From the NCBI GenBank assembly GCA_002753335.1, contig PEAD01000012.1, forward strand, positions 1-64,000: a stretch of DNA of 64,000 nt, written 5' to 3'. The DNA comes from Nitrospirae bacterium MYbin3 (GTDB taxonomy: Bacteria; Nitrospirota; Thermodesulfovibrionia; Thermodesulfovibrionales; Dissulfurispiraceae). Made by a program: the position numbers and the translations under genes. Below the pieces are notes generated by a model. The model saw only the letters and a program-made list of their open reading frames with translations, was not told the DNA's origin and did not search any database. Below, piece after piece: positions 18,266 to 26,483 of this stretch. Numbering within the stretch: the first letter of the stretch is position 1; the number at the start of each line of letters is the position of its first letter.

Positions 18266-19023
18266 TCTTCGACCCTGCTGCTTTCATCAAGAAAAGCATT
18301 AAGCCGCATTTTTAGAAAGTAAGGGTTAACACCGCTTTCTATGCCTATGATGCCCTCGATTATGAGTTCTCTAAGCTGAATCTCTTCGTTCATCCTGTTG
18401 ATTATCTTCTTGGCCATAGGCAAAAAAACGAGGTTGGCCGAAGCGACGCCGTAAACCGTAGCCACAAAGGCAACCGCGATTCCGCTGCCTATCTTAGAAG
18501 GGTTAGACACATCCTGCATAACCTGTATGAGTCCCAGCACAGCGCCTATTATGCCTATAGTCGGCGCATAGCCCCCTGCTGATTCAAATACCTTTGAAGC
18601 CTTTTTTATGCGCTCTTCGTAGGTTACTATCTCCTGATATAAAATTTCTTTTATCATTGCCGGAGACATACCGTCAATCATAAGAGACAAGCCTCTTTTC
18701 AGAAACGGGTTGTCGATTTTCTTTAGTTCATCTTCGAGCGCTATAAGTCCCATTTTACGGGCCTTAACTAAAATGCCGAGTATCGATTGTATTATTTCGA
18801 GAGGGTCATGCTGCTGTCGCATGAAAACCACAGAAATAGCCTTAAATGCGTTAATCATGTCTTTTGCCGAAAAACTCAACAGTGTGGCGCCGAAGGTTCC
18901 GCCAAAAACTATAAGACCTGCAACTAACTGGACAAGATGCCCTGCATTGCCGCCCTCCAGCACGTTGCCGCCTATTATAGCGCCGAGCCCTATCAGTATG
19001 CCTAAAAATGCTGCTATGTCCAT
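18262..19023 (-). CDS. Flagellar stator protein, PomA/MotP-type MotA paralogue
   Basis: A 253-residue four-helix MotA/TolQ/ExbB family protein, first gene of the stator run. GILIGLGAIIGGNVLEGG forms helix 1, and YAPTIGIIGAVLGLIQVM contains the helix-3 proline. The short length and the partner MotB suit PomA/MotP/MotC-type stators, which often run on sodium or serve as the second stator. Coupled to motB by ATGA. Probable start of a transcript reaching through livF. Confidence 0.92.
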   Translation of the reverse strand: MDIAAFLGILIGLGAIIGGNVLEGGNAGHLVQLVAGLIVFGGTFGATLLSFSAKDMINAFKAISVVFMRQQHDPLEIIQSILGILVKARKMGLIALEDELKKIDNPFLKRGLSLMIDGMSPAMIKEILYQEIVTYEERIKKASKVFESAGGYAPTIGIIGAVLGLIQVMQDVSNPSKIGSGIAVAFVATVYGVASANLVFLPMAKKIINRMNEEIQLRELIIEGIIGIESGVNPYFLKMRLNAFLDESSRVEE

Positions 19024-19149
19024 AATTCATCCATAACTGTTGTCCTGAGTTAATGATTATATTATCACAGAATAGTGATGGTTGCACTTAACGGTGCCAA
19101 CTTTTTTCTGCTCCTTGCCTGCCTTTTCAAAAAAAGGTATTATTGAAGC

Positions 19150-19707
19150 ATGGAAAAGCCAAAAAAGAATAACACCACCGCAATAATACACAGCCGAGAA
19201 AATCCGGACATAATCGGCAGCATTTTAAAGAAACATAAGAATATAGCGATATGCGGAATTCAGGGCGTGGGCAAACTCACTATAATTGTTGAAGCCGTGA
19301 AAAACTCCGAAGGCGTTTTTTTTCTCGAAAATACATTTGATTATGACGGGAAGATTAAGGAGCGGGGATACTCAAAATACATAAAATATCTTCTGTCTTT
19401 AAAAAACGATATGACCATAGTCAGTAGTTTTCATGAACTTGAACAAAAACAGACTTCGGTGAAAGCGCTTATAGTTGATGGTATTTACGGAAGAAATTCG
19501 GATGAAATAGAGGCCTTATTTAGGATGCTTGATAATAAGAATTTGATAGTTATGCTGATAGTCAGGTGCATAAAAGACCTCGCCGCAATGCTAAGAAGAT
19601 TCGACATAGTTGTAGAGCTTACTCAGGACGGCGCCTTGCTTCTATCGATAGAAAACGCTGAGCATATCGCGAAAGTTTTAAACAAGAGACAGCAGTCCGA
19701 TTCTTAA
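19150..19707 (+). CDS. Unrecognised P-loop NTPase-like protein with altered Walker A
   Basis: A 185-residue protein of unknown function. NIAICGIQGVGKLTIIVEAV looks like the Walker A strand-loop-helix of an AAA or STAND-type ATPase, but the residue after the lysine is leucine instead of Ser/Thr (Thr comes one later). A hydrophobic strand ending in Asp (VKALIVDGIYG) could be Walker B. The rest alternates predicted helices and strands, and no output domain follows. It stands alone, with weak translation signals, between the divergent stator run and rdgB. Confidence 0.6.
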   Translation: MEKPKKNNTTAIIHSRENPDIIGSILKKHKNIAICGIQGVGKLTIIVEAVKNSEGVFFLENTFDYDGKIKERGYSKYIKYLLSLKNDMTIVSSFHELEQKQTSVKALIVDGIYGRNSDEIEALFRMLDNKNLIVMLIVRCIKDLAAMLRRFDIVVELTQDGALLLSIENAEHIAKVLNKRQQSDS

Positions 19708-19825
19708 CTTGAGAACTCCTGCTTCAAATATGTAGCTTTTTTTTGTTGCTACAACTAAATTTATTCTGTTTGAACTTTAAACTTCAAAGATGCTAGTCTA
19801 ACGAGCTTTTGCGGAGGAGATATTT

Positions 19826-20428
19826 ATGGAGATAGTGCTTGCCACTCGAAACAGGAAAAAGTCTGAAGAGCTTCAGAGGATTCTTGCGGGTGCAGATGTC
19901 ACGGTGCTTACGCTCAATGACTTTCCTGACTGCCCTGAAGTGGTTGAAGACAAAGATACCTTTGAGGGCAATGCGATTAAAAAGGCTTCTGAGGTTGCCA
20001 GCTATACAGGCAGGGTAGCGGTGGCGGATGATTCGGGCCTTGAAGTTTATGCGCTTGGCAATGCTCCGGGCGTTTTTTCGGCCCGTTATGCAGGAGAAAA
20101 CGCTGATGATGAGAAGAATATCAGAAAACTTCTTGATGAAATGAAAGATATTGAGCCGGCTAAAAGGGGCGCCCGGTTTGTCTGTTGCATAGCTTTTGCT
20201 CAGCCGAATCATCAAACCAAGACCTTTTTAGGGTTTGTTGAGGGGGTTATAGGTACCGAGGTTCGAGGTTCAGGAGGCTTTGGCTACGACCCGGTTTTCT
20301 ATCCTCTAAACTCTTCTAAGACTTTTGCTGAGATTACCCCTAAAGAAAAGGACGAGGTAAGCCATAGAAAAAAAGCTCTGGAGGGTTGGGGAGATTATCT
20401 CAAAAAAACCTATTTTTCAAAAACATAA
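19826..20428 (+). CDS. rdgB: XTP/dITP pyrophosphatase (HAM1 family)
   Basis: House-cleaning enzyme that hydrolyses dITP, XTP and related purine triphosphates to monophosphates (200 aa). Family motifs: LATRNRKKSEEL (nucleotide loop), VADDSGLEVYAL (catalytic acidic residues), SARYAGENADDEKN, FGYDPVFYP and SHRKKAL. GGAGGAG precedes the ATG by eight bases. Lies upstream of adk, on the same strand but with its own spacing. Confidence 0.96.
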   Translation: MEIVLATRNRKKSEELQRILAGADVTVLTLNDFPDCPEVVEDKDTFEGNAIKKASEVASYTGRVAVADDSGLEVYALGNAPGVFSARYAGENADDEKNIRKLLDEMKDIEPAKRGARFVCCIAFAQPNHQTKTFLGFVEGVIGTEVRGSGGFGYDPVFYPLNSSKTFAEITPKEKDEVSHRKKALEGWGDYLKKTYFSKT

Positions 20429-20526
20429 ATAAAATTAATGTAATAATTATAATTTTAAATTTGCATAAAATTAACAGTTCATATAATTTATAGCGTTTCC
20501 TCAAAAATCTTCAGGGGGTTTTCTAA

Positions 20527-21174
20527 ATGAGAATAGTTCTTCTTGGCGCACCTGGTGCCGGCAAAGGCACACAGGCAAAAATAATTGTAGAGAAATACGG
20601 GATCCCGCAGATATCTACAGGAGACCTCTTAAGGGCGGCTGTTGCTGCAGGAACAGCGCTTGGCAAAGAGGCAAAGGCGGTAATGGATAAGGGTGAGCTT
20701 GTTCCTGACAGTGTTGTTTTGGGTATGGTCGAGGAGAGGCTTCAGAAGGATGACTGCAAGAAGGGTTACATACTCGACGGCTTTCCGAGGAATACCAAGC
20801 AGGCAGAGGCGCTTGATGCTATGCTCTCAAAGCTCAATATGGCGTTAACAGCTGCTTTGAGCGTAGATGTTCCTCTTGAAGACCTTATGAAGAGGCTGAC
20901 CGGCAGGAGGACCTGCAAGTCTTGCGGTCAGATGTACAATGTTTATTACGGCCCGTCAAAGAAAGAGGGTGCGTGCGATAAATGCAGTGGCGAGCTCTTC
21001 CAGCGGGATGACGACAAGGAAGAGACGATAAAAAAGAGGCTCGAAGTTTACACAGCGCAGACCGCCCCTTTGATCGAATATTACTCAAAGAAGGGAATTC
21101 TCAAGTCGGTCAGCGGCACAGGCAGCATAAATGATATATTTGCTAAGGTTTCCGAGCTTCTCGGACTTAAATAA
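20527..21174 (+). CDS. adk: Adenylate kinase
   Basis: Interconverts ATP + AMP with 2 ADP (215 aa, long-LID form). P-loop GAPGAGKGTQ, core GFPRNTKQAEAL, and a zinc-type LID with two CxxC pairs (CKSCGQMYN and CDKCSGEL). It directly precedes sat. In sulfate reducers adenylate kinase recycles the AMP released by APS reductase, so the position is functionally apt. Confidence 0.97.
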   Translation: MRIVLLGAPGAGKGTQAKIIVEKYGIPQISTGDLLRAAVAAGTALGKEAKAVMDKGELVPDSVVLGMVEERLQKDDCKKGYILDGFPRNTKQAEALDAMLSKLNMALTAALSVDVPLEDLMKRLTGRRTCKSCGQMYNVYYGPSKKEGACDKCSGELFQRDDDKEETIKKRLEVYTAQTAPLIEYYSKKGILKSVSGTGSINDIFAKVSELLGLK

Positions 21175-21214
21175 AGCGGCTTATTCAATAAAAACATAAA
21201 TGAGGAGGAAGTAA

Positions 21215-22408
21215 ATGATCAAACCACATGGTTCAGACGAACTAAATCCATTGTTCGTATATGACACGGCCAAAAATGAAGCCCTGCAGAAAGAGGCTGA
21301 AGGCCTGGCTTCTATTGTTGTGAGCTCAGGTGCAGCAGCCAATGCTGTTATGATGGGTTCGGGGTATTTCAACCCGCTGACAGGGTATATGAACAAGGCT
21401 GACGCTTTGTCGGTTACCAACAACATGAAGACCACATCCGGGCTGTTCTGGCCTGTTCCGGTATTGAATCTGGTTCAGAGCGCGGGTTCGATAAAGGCTG
21501 GTGACCGTATTGCTCTTAAAGATCCGAACGTGGAAGGCCATCCTGTACTTGCAGTTATGGATGTTAAGGCTGTTGAGGAGTTCAGCGATGCCGAAATAGA
21601 ACTAATCTCCGAGAAGGTTTATCGTCCGAACCATAAAGAAGCCCATCCTGGAGTTGATGCACTCAAAGCCCAGGGTAAAGTCTGTCTTTCCGGTCCGATT
21701 CAGGTTTTGAACTTCTCTTATTTCCAGTCTGAATTCCCAGATACTTTCCGCACCGCAGTCGAAATTCGCAACGAAATCGCTGAACGCGGATGGAAGAAGG
21801 TTGTTGCTTTCCAGACAAGAAACCCTATGCATCTGGCACATGAAGAACTCTGCCATATGGCAATGAAGCGTTTGGGATGTGACGGTCTTGTTATACATAT
21901 GCTGCTTGGCAGATTGAAGAAGGGCGATATTCCTGCGCCTGTTCGTGATGCTGCCATCCGCAAGATGGTCGAGCTTTATTTCCCGCCTAACAGCGCAATG
22001 GTTACCGGCTACGGCTTCGATATGCTCTATGCAGGTCCGCGTGAAGGTGTATTGCATGCTGTATTCCGTCAGAACATGGGCGCAACCCATTTCATAGTAG
22101 GCCGCGACCATGCCGGCGTAGGCGACCACTACGGTGCATTTGATGCTCAGAAGATATTTGATGAGGAAGTACCGGCCGGCGCGCTTAAGATCGAGATATT
22201 CAAGGCTGACCACACAGCATGGTCTAAGAAGCTGAATAAAGTTGTCATGATGTGCGAGGCGCCTGACCATGTAAAAGAGGACTTTGTTCTTCTTTCCGGA
22301 ACAAAGGTCCGTGAAATGCTGGGCAAGGGCATCGAACCGCCTAAAGAATTCTCACGTCCCGAGGTGGCCCAGATTCTGATTAAATACTACCAGAGCCTTG
22401 AGAATTAA
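21215..22408 (+). CDS. sat: Sulfate adenylyltransferase (ATP sulfurylase), dissimilatory type
   Basis: Forms APS and pyrophosphate from ATP and sulfate (397 aa, homo-oligomeric form without an APS-kinase domain). Active-site motifs: QTRNPMHLAHEEL (QxRN and HxxH), GRDHAGVGDHYG, and LLSGTKVREML near the C-terminus. GGAGGAAG is placed seven bases before the ATG. First of the sat-aprBA-qmoABC series. Confidence 0.97.
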   Translation: MIKPHGSDELNPLFVYDTAKNEALQKEAEGLASIVVSSGAAANAVMMGSGYFNPLTGYMNKADALSVTNNMKTTSGLFWPVPVLNLVQSAGSIKAGDRIALKDPNVEGHPVLAVMDVKAVEEFSDAEIELISEKVYRPNHKEAHPGVDALKAQGKVCLSGPIQVLNFSYFQSEFPDTFRTAVEIRNEIAERGWKKVVAFQTRNPMHLAHEELCHMAMKRLGCDGLVIHMLLGRLKKGDIPAPVRDAAIRKMVELYFPPNSAMVTGYGFDMLYAGPREGVLHAVFRQNMGATHFIVGRDHAGVGDHYGAFDAQKIFDEEVPAGALKIEIFKADHTAWSKKLNKVVMMCEAPDHVKEDFVLLSGTKVREMLGKGIEPPKEFSRPEVAQILIKYYQSLEN

Positions 22409-22435
22409 ATTTGGAATTTGCGTAAACAATAAACA

Positions 22436-22499
22436 TTGAAGCGCGGAGGTGCGGAGGTTAAAAAGTTTTTTGCTTCCGAGCTTCCCAACTTCCGAGCTA
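22436..22499. repeat. Inverted arrays of 8-base repeats between sat and aprB
   Basis: GCGGAGGT occurs twice in tandem (22443-22458). After a 14-base A/T-rich spacer come CTTCCGAG, CTTCCCAA, CTTCCGAG (22473-22496). CGGAGG on one side can pair with CTTCCG on the other, with a G-U pair, so the transcript could fold into a repeated-unit hairpin. Confidence 0.75.
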
Positions 22500-22590
22500 T
22501 ACGAAAGGGGGTGTACCGAGTAAGCAGTATTTGCAGCAAAGGCAGTTGGTTGTTTTAGTAAATTAATTTAATTTAAGGAGGTTGTACAAA

Positions 22591-23010
22591 ATGCCGAGTT
22601 TTGTTATCACAGAGAAGTGCGATGGATGTAAGGCTCAGGATAAGACTGCATGCCAGTATATTTGCCCTCACGATCTGATGGCCCTGAACAGGGATATCAT
22701 GAAGGCATACAATCAGGAGCCTGAGCAGTGCTGGGAATGCTTTAACTGCGTAAAGATCTGCCCTCAGCAGGCGATCGAGACAAGAGGGTACTCAGATTTC
22801 GTGCCGCTCGGATCCAGCACGGTTCCGATGAGAGGAACTGACTCCATTATGTGGACCATCAAGTTCAGGAACGGAATACTCAAGAGGTTTAAGTTTCCTA
22901 TCAGAACAACAGCGGAAGGTTCGATTGATCCGTATGCAGGCAAGCCGGCTCCGGATTTTGCAAACCTCAATAAACCCGGCTTCTTTACCGGACCGGCAAG
23001 AGCCGAATAG
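22591..23010 (+). CDS. aprB: Adenylylsulfate reductase beta subunit
   Basis: Electron-transfer subunit of APS reductase (139 aa). Two [4Fe-4S] clusters are coordinated by CDGCKAQDKTACQYICP and CWECFNCVKICP; the longer spacing in the first motif is typical of AprB. The C-terminal tail that wraps around AprA is present (PDFANLNKPGFFTGP). The ATG at 22591 (MPSFVI) is chosen because AAGGAGG lies nine bases before it; a TTG three codons upstream is inside this site's spacing. A 182-base leader with inverted repeats separates it from sat. Confidence 0.97.
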   Translation: MPSFVITEKCDGCKAQDKTACQYICPHDLMALNRDIMKAYNQEPEQCWECFNCVKICPQQAIETRGYSDFVPLGSSTVPMRGTDSIMWTIKFRNGILKRFKFPIRTTAEGSIDPYAGKPAPDFANLNKPGFFTGPARAE

Positions 23011-23023
23011 GAGGATATAATAA

Positions 23024-25027
23024 ATGGAAAAAGAAACTTGTACGTTTTCATATTGTGCAAAACCTGCGATAGTCGAAGTTGAGTGCGATCTTCTGATCCT
23101 CGGCGGCGGTATGGCAGGATGCGGTGCAGCTTTCGAAGGAGCCCGCTGGGCGAATGAGAAGGGAATGAAGGTTGTAATGGTTGACAAGGCAGCAACAGAC
23201 AGAAGCGGCGCGGTCGCTATGGGCCTGTCAGCTATCAACACATATGTTGGCGAGAACAAGGTTGCCGATTATGTGAAATATGTAAGAAACGACCTTATGG
23301 GTATCATCAGGGAAGACCTTGTGTATGACCTCGGCAGACACGTTGATGATTCAGTTCAGCTGTTTGAAGAGTGGGGCCTCCCGATCTGGAAGAAGGGCGA
23401 TGATGGATTCTCCCTCGACGGTTTCCAGGCAAGGGATGCAGGCAAAAAGAGCCTTAAAGAAGGCGGAACACCTGTAAGATCCGGAAAATGGCAGATAATG
23501 ATCAACGGTGAATCTTACAAGGTTATCGTTGCAGAGGCTGCAAAGTTGGCCCTCAAGACCAACAGGGAAAAGACCGGAATGGATCAGAACCATTTCGAAA
23601 GGGTATTTATCGTTAAGGCTGTAATGGATACCAATGGAAAGAACGTTGCAGCAGCCATAGGCTTCAGCACAAGAGAGAATAAGATATATTCTTTCAAGGC
23701 TAAGGCGATGATCTGTGCAACAGCCGGAGCGGTTAACTGCTTCAGGCCGAGATCTGTTGGTGAAGGTATGGGAAGGACTTGGTACCCTGTTTTCAGCTGC
23801 GGTTCCGGTTATGCTTTCGGAATGCAGGCAGGCGCTGAGCTGACCCTTATGGAGAACAGGTTCGTACCGGCAAGATTTAAAGACGGCTACGGCCCTGTTG
23901 GCGCATGGTTCCTTTTCTTCAAGGCAAAAGCAACTGACAGCTACGGAGAAGACTATTGCACAAACAAAGAATATTTTGACGATGCAGTTGCCAGATATGG
24001 CGATTATGCAAAAGGTCTCGGCACCGCTATCAGAAACCATCTGATGATGAGAGCTATGAAGGACGGCAAAGGCCCGATCATCATGAGAACTCATGAGGCG
24101 ATGCAGGCTTTGGGCGCAGCCTTTACCGAGAAGCTCGGTGAAAAAGAAGGCAAGAAGAAGATGAAGCACCTCGAGGCAGAGGCATGGGAAGACTTCCTCG
24201 ATATGGCTATCGGACAGGCATCCATCTGGGCTGCAAACAACATCGAGCCTGACAAGACACCTTCCGAAATTATGCCTACAGAGCCTTATCTCTTGGGCTC
24301 ACATGCAGGCTGTGCAGGCTTCTGGGTAAGCGGCCCTGGCGATCTGCCAGGCACACCAGAGCACTACAGTTGGGGATACAACAGAATGTCAACCGTTCCG
24401 GGTCTCTTTATGGCGGGCGACGTTGTTGGAGCTTCCGGCCACAAGTTCTCCTCAGGCTCACACGCAGAGGGTAGAATCGCGGCCAAGTCGGCGCTTCAGT
24501 ACATTCTTGACCACGCTGACTACAAGCCGTCTCCGAAGATGTCTCTCGATGAGATTGCGGCTGAACTCTATCTGCCGTTTGAGATCTACGAGAAACACAA
24601 GGTATTTACAACCGATCCTGTTATCAACCCGAACTACATCGGACCAAAGGCTCTCCAGTTGAGACTCCAGAAGATCGCTGACGAGTATTTCGGCGGAGTT
24701 GCAACATGGTACATGACCTCAAAGACGATGCTTGAAGAAGGCCTCAAGAAGCTTGAGATGCTCAAGGAAGACGCAGCTAAAATGGCTGCAAAAGACCTCC
24801 ACGAGCTCTTAAGGTGCTTTGAGAACTACCACAGAATTCTGTCGGTAGAGGCTCATGCAAGGCACATCCTCTTTAGGGAAGAGTCCAGATATCCTGGCTA
24901 CTACTACAGGGGCGACTTCAACAAGATCGATGACGTAAACTGGAAGTGCTTCACCAACTCGAAGTACAACAGCGAAACCAACACATGGGAATTCAAAAAG
25001 GTTCCTTATGTGACGATGTATCAATAG
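23024..25027 (+). CDS. aprA: Adenylylsulfate reductase alpha subunit
   Basis: Catalytic FAD subunit (667 aa) that reduces APS to sulfite and AMP. The FAD-binding motif LGGGMAGCGAAFEGARW lies near residue 26, then the substrate-channel region with RSGAVAMGLSAIN and the CAP/helical parts with GHKFSSGSHAEGRIAAK. Length and domain order match sulfate-reducer AprA. GGAGG precedes the ATG, 13 bases after aprB. A strong terminator hairpin follows, so apr mRNA probably ends largely before qmo. Confidence 0.97.
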   Translation: MEKETCTFSYCAKPAIVEVECDLLILGGGMAGCGAAFEGARWANEKGMKVVMVDKAATDRSGAVAMGLSAINTYVGENKVADYVKYVRNDLMGIIREDLVYDLGRHVDDSVQLFEEWGLPIWKKGDDGFSLDGFQARDAGKKSLKEGGTPVRSGKWQIMINGESYKVIVAEAAKLALKTNREKTGMDQNHFERVFIVKAVMDTNGKNVAAAIGFSTRENKIYSFKAKAMICATAGAVNCFRPRSVGEGMGRTWYPVFSCGSGYAFGMQAGAELTLMENRFVPARFKDGYGPVGAWFLFFKAKATDSYGEDYCTNKEYFDDAVARYGDYAKGLGTAIRNHLMMRAMKDGKGPIIMRTHEAMQALGAAFTEKLGEKEGKKKMKHLEAEAWEDFLDMAIGQASIWAANNIEPDKTPSEIMPTEPYLLGSHAGCAGFWVSGPGDLPGTPEHYSWGYNRMSTVPGLFMAGDVVGASGHKFSSGSHAEGRIAAKSALQYILDHADYKPSPKMSLDEIAAELYLPFEIYEKHKVFTTDPVINPNYIGPKALQLRLQKIADEYFGGVATWYMTSKTMLEEGLKKLEMLKEDAAKMAAKDLHELLRCFENYHRILSVEAHARHILFREESRYPGYYYRGDFNKIDDVNWKCFTNSKYNSETNTWEFKKVPYVTMYQ

Positions 25028-25037
25028 TTGAAAACTG

Positions 25038-25070
25038 TTTTGGGGAGGGCATCGCCCTCCCCAAAATTTT
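25038..25070 (+). terminator. Strong terminator or attenuator between aprA and qmoA
   Basis: A 13-bp perfect stem TTTTGGGGAGGGC / GCCCTCCCCAAAA with a three-base loop, followed by TTTT, starting 11 bases after the aprA stop. Confidence 0.9.
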
Positions 25071-25221
25071 CTCTGACAATTGCATGGCGCAGAGTGTAAA
25101 ACAGCGGTTTTGCAATATGCCCTGTGCAGTTTGAGTGAATAAAATCCTCCCCGAAAAGCCGGAAGCGGCAAGGAGAGGTTCTAAGAGTAGAAGCAGATTA
25201 CTGCCCTTAAGGAGGAAACAA

Positions 25222-26475
25222 ATGGCAGAGAGCAAAAAAGTTTTAGTTATAGGTGGCGGTTTCAGCGGACTTACCGCTGCTGTGGAAACGGCCGAAGCCG
25301 GATCCGAGGTGATTCTTATCGAGAAGACCCCTTTCTTTGGCGGAAGGGTGACGCAGCTTAACAAATACTTTCCCAAGCTTTGTCCGCCGAACTGCGGTCT
25401 TGAGATAAATTTCAAGAGGATTAAGAACAGCGGCGATGTTGCCTTCCATACATTGGCAGAGGTTGAGAAGGTGTCGGGGCAGGAGGGGAACTTTGATGTA
25501 ACCGTAAAGGTGACACCGAGGTTTGTAAATGATAAATGTGTGGGCTGCAATGCCTGCGCAGAGGTCTGTCCTGTCGAGATTCCCAACGAGTTTAATTTTG
25601 GCTTGGATAACACAAAAGCGGCTTATATAACCCACAATCAGGCATTTCCGTTCATCTATGCAATAGACGGAAAGCACTGCAAAGGCAAGGCCTGCGGCAA
25701 GTGTGTGGAGGCCTGCAAATACGGCGCAATTGACCTTGATATGAAGCCCGAGACGCTTACATTTAAAGTGGGCTCAATTATACTTGCTTCAGGATGGGAT
25801 CCTTATGATGTTGCCAAGCTGGATACTCTTGGCGCAGGCAATATAAAGAATGTCATAACCAATATGCAGATGGAGAGGCTTGCATCTCCCAACGGCCCGA
25901 CAGGAGGAAAGATACTTAGGCCTTCAGACGGCAAAGAGCCTAAGAATATAGCCTTTGTACAGTGCGCGGGCAGCAGGGACGAAAACCATCTGCCTTACTG
26001 TTCTTTTATCTGCTGCATGGCATCTTTGAAGCAGGCCACATATTTAAGGGAGCAGTATCCGGATTCAAAGGCCAACATATTTTATATTGATATCAGAACA
26101 CCCGGCCGTTATGAACAGTTCTACTGGAAGGTTAAAGAAGACCCGAACATAACTCTCACCAAAGGCAAGATCGCAAAGATTACGGATGACCCGGCAACAG
26201 GAAACCCGATTATTGAGGCCGAAGATATTCTTTCGGGAAAGAAGATTAAACAGGCATTTGATATGGTGGTTCTTGCTACCGGCATGGTGCCGTCAACAAG
26301 CGTATCAAAAATTCCTGTTGAGGTTTCATATACGCCTGAAGGCTTTGTTATGCCGGCAACCCTCAAGAAAGGTGTCTATGCGGTAGGCACGCTCAAGAGC
26401 CCGGTTGATGTTGCAAAGTCGGTGCAGGATGCAACAGGGGTTGCAATCAAAAGCATTCAGAGTGTTAGGAGGTAG
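25222..26475 (+). CDS. qmoA: Quinone-interacting oxidoreductase complex subunit QmoA
   Basis: Soluble flavo-iron-sulfur subunit related to heterodisulfide reductase HdrA (417 aa). FAD motif VIGGGFSGLTAAVETAE at the N-terminus, RVTQLNKYFPKLCPPNCG typical of QmoA, and Fe-S motifs CVGCNACAEVCP and CKGKACGKCVEACKYGA. The start at 25222 is set by AAGGAGG eight bases upstream and by the FAD motif immediately after; 29 extra in-frame codons upstream do not look like family sequence. First gene of qmoABC. Confidence 0.95.
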   Translation: MAESKKVLVIGGGFSGLTAAVETAEAGSEVILIEKTPFFGGRVTQLNKYFPKLCPPNCGLEINFKRIKNSGDVAFHTLAEVEKVSGQEGNFDVTVKVTPRFVNDKCVGCNACAEVCPVEIPNEFNFGLDNTKAAYITHNQAFPFIYAIDGKHCKGKACGKCVEACKYGAIDLDMKPETLTFKVGSIILASGWDPYDVAKLDTLGAGNIKNVITNMQMERLASPNGPTGGKILRPSDGKEPKNIAFVQCAGSRDENHLPYCSFICCMASLKQATYLREQYPDSKANIFYIDIRTPGRYEQFYWKVKEDPNITLTKGKIAKITDDPATGNPIIEAEDILSGKKIKQAFDMVVLATGMVPSTSVSKIPVEVSYTPEGFVMPATLKKGVYAVGTLKSPVDVAKSVQDATGVAIKSIQSVRR

Positions 26476-26483
26476 AGGATACT

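Noticed and set aside
19708-19825. TGTAGC / GCTACA hairpin after the P-loop gene as a terminator
   Set aside because: The T run is in the loop and not after the stem, so it does not have terminator form.
20461-20487. TTGCAT and TATAAT upstream of adk as a promoter
   Set aside because: Spacer is only 15 bases in very A/T-rich DNA; not distinctive enough to call.
21602-22270. 222-codon minus-strand frame within sat
   Set aside because: Fully antisense to conserved ATP sulfurylase motifs and rich in His/Cys/Arg as expected for an opposite-frame shadow.
23351-24169. 272-codon minus-strand frame within aprA
   Set aside because: Antisense to conserved AprA, no start signals, no recognisable domain.
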